Positions 61,190-64,000 of a stretch of 64,000 nt of DNA are shown one piece after another. The translations under genes were made by a program, and so were the position numbers. The notes beneath the pieces are model-generated. The model searched no databases and was not told the origin of the DNA. It was given only the letters and a program-made list of their open reading frames with translations. This stretch comes from Pedobacter roseus (GTDB lineage: Bacteria > Bacteroidota > Bacteroidia > Sphingobacteriales > Sphingobacteriaceae). Position 1 is the first letter of the stretch, and each line of letters opens with the position of its first letter. The stretch covers positions 310,001 to 374,000 of the forward strand of contig NZ_CP060723.1 in NCBI RefSeq assembly GCF_014395225.1, written 5' to 3'.

Positions 61190-61236
61190 AATGTAAAAAA
61201 AATCAAGATTTTAAATACAACACTTAACTTAACAGA

Positions 61237-61695
61237 ATGAAAGAAAGCGCCGGAATATTGCTCTTCAGAAGAAAAAATCAGCAGCTCGAATTTTTTCTTG
61301 CCCATCCGGGAGGTCCATTTTTCGCTAAAAAAGATCTTGGCTTTTGGACTATACCCAAAGGTGAACTAAATGAAAATGAAGCGCCTTTAACGGCTGCCAT
61401 TCGCGAATTTGCAGAAGAAACAGGTGAAAAATTATCTGGTGATTTTATCGAATTAACCCCAATTGTTCAAAAAGGGGGTAAAAAAGTTTCATGCTGGGCA
61501 ATAGCAGGCGATTTGTCTCCTGAAGTTTTTGTGAGTAATACTTTTGAAATAGAATGGCCGCCCCGTTCAGGTCAAAAGCAAAGTTTTGCCGAACTGGATA
61601 AAGCCGACTGGTTTAAGTACGATGAGGCAGTTGAACACATTAACGAAAGACAAATTTCCTTTCTCGATGAGCTGATCGAGAAACTAGGTGGTTAA
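61237..61695 (+). CDS. Nudix hydrolase
   Basis: 152-residue pyrophosphohydrolase. The Nudix box is intact: GELNENEAPLTAAIREFAEETGE fits GX5EX7REUXEEXGU, with the metal-binding glutamates in REFAEE. ESAGILLFRRKNQQLEFFLAHPGGPFF is the first strand region and SFLDELIEKLGG ends the protein. The type (diadenosine polyphosphate or ADP-ribose-like) is not clear. Its last 12 bases overlap the end of the convergent AlkD-like gene. Confidence 0.93.
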   Translation: MKESAGILLFRRKNQQLEFFLAHPGGPFFAKKDLGFWTIPKGELNENEAPLTAAIREFAEETGEKLSGDFIELTPIVQKGGKKVSCWAIAGDLSPEVFVSNTFEIEWPPRSGQKQSFAELDKADWFKYDEAVEHINERQISFLDELIEKLGG

Positions 61696-62787
61696 CTCGA
61701 AATGAGAAATTTCCTTTTCAGCACCATTAATGATTATCGATAGCTGGTGATCGCCCAAATGGAATTTTCTGGTGGTAATTAATACAAATTTTTGTTTGCG
61801 GATGATGTTAACTGCTGCATCCGGAGGATAAATTCTTTCTGAAATTTTATATACCTTTTTCGTATTCTGGCCATTTTGCTTTTTATAATAAATGGCATAT
61901 TCCAACCGTACTTTTTGTTCGGTAGCGTTTTCATTAGCGATAGAAAATGAAAATTCGAGGCTTTCGCCAATTTTAACCTCTGGCGTAAGGATTTTAAAGT
62001 CTGTTAACAAAATCCCTTTATCATCCAGTCCGTAATGTTTAAGAATAGCGGCATGTCCCTGCTTAAGCAAGGTCCTGCTGCCGTGTTTAATAATCGCATC
62101 GGTATAACTACCTAAACCTGACCAGTTTTTGGCCATATTTAACACCACCTGTGGATGATCTTTTGCAATGTCGTTTAAACTGTTGGCCACACTGCGCCTC
62201 ACATATTCGGAGGGGTCTGTTTTAAGGTTCTCCAGTATCGGTAAAATAGAACTTGGATCTTTTTTAAGAAAAGGGATACCCATTGCCCAGGGCAAACGAG
62301 GTCTGCTGCCCTCACTGGCCAATCTTCTCACTTTATGGCTCTCGTGCAATGACCATTGCAGCATCTTTAGGATCATCTGATTTTCATACTTTAAAATAAA
62401 AGGACGCACCGCAAATTCGCAGCTTACAAACTGGGTAACAAACTCAAGTGCCTCAACTGAGTTTTCAAAATCATTAATCCCATAAGTTTCGATATAATCT
62501 GGCAGGAACATATAAGCCAGTCCATCTTCCCCGATTCCCTGTATTCTTAATTGTGTGATTGTTTTTTTGATTAGCTCAATACTTTGTGGATAATTTTCCG
62601 GTAAAAACCCATGCATAACCCTGGAGGTATGTTTCATCCGCTCTTTAAGTTCTTTTGATTCAAATTCAGGGATAAAAACCGCTTTAATAAATTTTCCTTT
62701 ATCGAACTTTGGAATGCTAACCACTAAGGCATTGCTTAACCGATCGTAAAAAGCAGTAGAGTATAAATCTTTCAGTGGGCTGGCCAT
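61684..62787 (-). CDS. AlkD-like DNA alkylation repair protein with C-terminal extension
   Basis: 367 residues. The first 250 are HEAT-like helical repeats of the DNA alkylation repair (AlkC/AlkD) superfamily: FESKELKERMKHTSRVMHGFLP, FVTQFVSCEFAVRPFILKYENQMILKMLQWSLHESHKVRRLASEGSRPRLPWA and LPILENLKTDPSEYVRRSVANSLNDIAKDHPQVVLNMAKNW. Residues about 265-367 form a beta-rich domain (GESLEFSFSIANENATEQKVRLEYAIYYKKQNGQ, KFHLGDHQLSIIINGAEKE) not part of AlkD itself. It probably removes or senses alkylated bases. Confidence 0.88.
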   Translation of the reverse strand: MASPLKDLYSTAFYDRLSNALVVSIPKFDKGKFIKAVFIPEFESKELKERMKHTSRVMHGFLPENYPQSIELIKKTITQLRIQGIGEDGLAYMFLPDYIETYGINDFENSVEALEFVTQFVSCEFAVRPFILKYENQMILKMLQWSLHESHKVRRLASEGSRPRLPWAMGIPFLKKDPSSILPILENLKTDPSEYVRRSVANSLNDIAKDHPQVVLNMAKNWSGLGSYTDAIIKHGSRTLLKQGHAAILKHYGLDDKGILLTDFKILTPEVKIGESLEFSFSIANENATEQKVRLEYAIYYKKQNGQNTKKVYKISERIYPPDAAVNIIRKQKFVLITTRKFHLGDHQLSIIINGAEKEISHFELTT

Positions 62788-62961
62788 ATTTGCGAATTGC
62801 TTAGTATGTTATCAAATTTTATTACGCAACTAATTTACTAATTTCATTAGCATTTAAGAGCTGAGAACTCGAAATAAATTATTTTACAGTAGTATTTTTA
62901 CCAACTGCTAAATAATTTCAGCTTTTTCTTTATCACATTTGTTTATCATAAAAACAACGAC

Positions 62962-63816
62962 ATGAACACAACAAAAATAGGTTGGATCGGCTTGGGCAAC
63001 ATGGGGATTCCTATGGCAGAACAATTGATAAAAGCAGGTTATGATGTAACCGTTTATAATAGGAGCAAAGACAAAGAAACTGCTTTGAAAGAAATGGGTG
63101 CATTGATTGCTGAAACGCCCAAAAACCTGATTGGACAAACAAATGTGCTGGTATTAATGGTATCTGATGATGCTGCAATTGAGCAGATTTTTAACGCACC
63201 AGATGGCCTTTTCAGCGGGGAAATTTCAGGTAAAATCATTATTAATATGAGTACCGTTTCTCCCGCTATTTCAAAAGAAATGGCTACTTTGTGTAAAGAA
63301 AAAGGGGCACAATATTTAGATGCACCGGTTTCCGGAAGTGTAAAACAAGCAGAAACAGGGCAATTGGTGATTATGGTGGGTGGCGATGAGGCCGCTTTTG
63401 AACAGGTAAAACCCATACTCGAAAAAATGGGTAAAATGGCAGTACGACTGGGCGATACAGGTGCCGGTAATGTGGCTAAACTGGCTATTAATTCATTACT
63501 GGCTCTATATACCCAAGGTTTGGCTGAAACGGTAGTATTCGCCAATCAGCAGGGAATTAAAACTGAAGACCTGCTTAATCTGCTCAATAATGGTGCTATG
63601 GCCAACATTTTCACCAAAATTAAAGGCGATGCCATTATAGCGGATAACTATAAACCTGCATTTGCCCTTAAACATATTGTAAAAGATTTAAACCTGGCCA
63701 AAGCAATTGGTCTGGATTCTCCTTTGGCCAAAACCGCATTGAACACTTTTGAGGCAGCGACGGCAAAGTATGGAGAAGAAGATCTGATTGCCGTAATTAA
63801 GCAGGTTAAAGGATAA
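62962..63816 (+). CDS. 3-hydroxyisobutyrate-dehydrogenase-family NAD(P)-dependent oxidoreductase
   Basis: 284-residue cytoplasmic dehydrogenase of the beta-hydroxyacid type. The dinucleotide site is KIGWIGLGNMGIPMAEQLIKAGYDVTVYNRS (GLGNMG, with Asn/Arg after the second strand suggesting NADPH). DAPVSGSVKQAETGQLVIMVGGDEAAFEQ is the substrate-binding signature, and GAGNVAKLAINSLL has the catalytic lysine. It could act on 3-hydroxyisobutyrate, glyoxylate/succinic semialdehyde or a related acid. A near -7 box CACATTTG is at 62934-62941. Confidence 0.92.
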   Translation: MNTTKIGWIGLGNMGIPMAEQLIKAGYDVTVYNRSKDKETALKEMGALIAETPKNLIGQTNVLVLMVSDDAAIEQIFNAPDGLFSGEISGKIIINMSTVSPAISKEMATLCKEKGAQYLDAPVSGSVKQAETGQLVIMVGGDEAAFEQVKPILEKMGKMAVRLGDTGAGNVAKLAINSLLALYTQGLAETVVFANQQGIKTEDLLNLLNNGAMANIFTKIKGDAIIADNYKPAFALKHIVKDLNLAKAIGLDSPLAKTALNTFEAATAKYGEEDLIAVIKQVKG

Positions 63817-63838
63817 AGAAATATTTTCAATACTACAT

Positions 63839-63880
63839 AAATAATCATAGGAGGTTTTGATGCTTCCTATGGTTATTTAT
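63839..63880 (+). terminator. terminator after the dehydrogenase gene
   Basis: AAATAATCATAGGA (63839-63852) pairs with TCCTATGGTTATTT (63865-63878) with one G-T pair; T-rich tail. Confidence 0.8.
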
Positions 63881-63892
63881 TTATGGGATTTT

Positions 63893-63948
63893 AAAAGTTT
63901 CATGTATACCATAAACTTTTATAAAAAAAGTAAAAAGTTTCATGTATA
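63893..63948. promoter_or_regulatory. direct repeats of AAAAGTTTCATGTATA, possible operator
   Basis: AAAAGTTTCATGTATA at 63893-63908 and again at 63933-63948, 40 bp apart. The first copy is also the left arm of an inverted repeat with AAACTTTT at 63913-63920. Probably a binding site for a regulator of a gene outside the window. Confidence 0.45.
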
Positions 63949-64000
63949 TCGTATAAAAAATCAGCTATACTTTTAGTCCACCAAAAGTGCTGCCTAAAAT

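Noticed and set aside
1..64000. CRISPR arrays, tRNA or rRNA genes
   Set aside because: No evenly spaced identical repeats with unique spacers and no cloverleaf or rRNA sequence recognised by eye.

Overview
The window comes from a member of the Bacteroidota, most likely Sphingobacteriaceae and close to Pedobacter. The reasons are four SusC/SusD outer-membrane import pairs, an ECF sigma/FecR/TonB-receptor signalling unit, almost no Shine-Dalgarno sites, several exact matches to the Bacteroidetes -7 promoter box TAnnTTTG, moderate to low GC, and Pedobacter-like dispersed intergenic repeats. I saw no tRNA, rRNA or CRISPR array.

Layout. (1) 1-10.4 kb: ECF sigma factor, FecR anti-sigma, SusC-type receptor with an STN signalling domain, SusD, a large zinc metalloprotease and a TlpA-type thioredoxin; probably one extracytoplasmically regulated peptide or protein uptake locus. 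(2) 10.4-13.4 kb: a PorT-like barrel protein beside a LytS/LytTR two-component pair. Both promoters carry three direct repeats phased at 21 bp, upstream of a -7 box. (3) 13.7-29.2 kb: a hypothetical basic protein, two SusC/SusD pairs, a LacI-family regulator and two putative uronic-acid polysaccharide lyases (PL14-like and PL6-like); this looks like a polysaccharide utilisation region. (4) 29.4-38.5 kb: a cupin, a fatty-acid desaturase, an IS110-family element with a candidate bridge RNA, and a membrane-lipid cluster (DUF1475, DUF1295, CFA-synthase-like, flavin oxidoreductase, DUF1365, CFA-synthase-like). (5) 38.8-48.5 kb: a TonB-linked barrel protein and a third import locus, whose SusC gene has a one-base frameshift, followed by SusD and an S9 peptidase. 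(6) 48.7-64 kb: an oligopeptide-binding lipoprotein, a BtuF-like fragment protein, an NtrC-type regulator, a PIG-L deacetylase / 34-residue membrane peptide / Na+ symporter operon with ATGA overlaps, a methyltransferase, DUF2911, a GH92 alpha-mannosidase, a Nudix hydrolase, an AlkD-like protein and a 3-hydroxyisobutyrate-dehydrogenase-type enzyme.

The most unusual signals lie between genes. They are a two-hairpin candidate bridge RNA in the IS110 element, with arms matching the sequence at both element ends; a matched promoter architecture for the LytTR system; a 70-85 bp repeat family with ends CGTCATTCCC/GGGAATGACG in at least four places; and degenerate short-word arrays, often followed by their complement, in seven gaps. 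All functional assignments come from reading motifs by eye; no database search was run.
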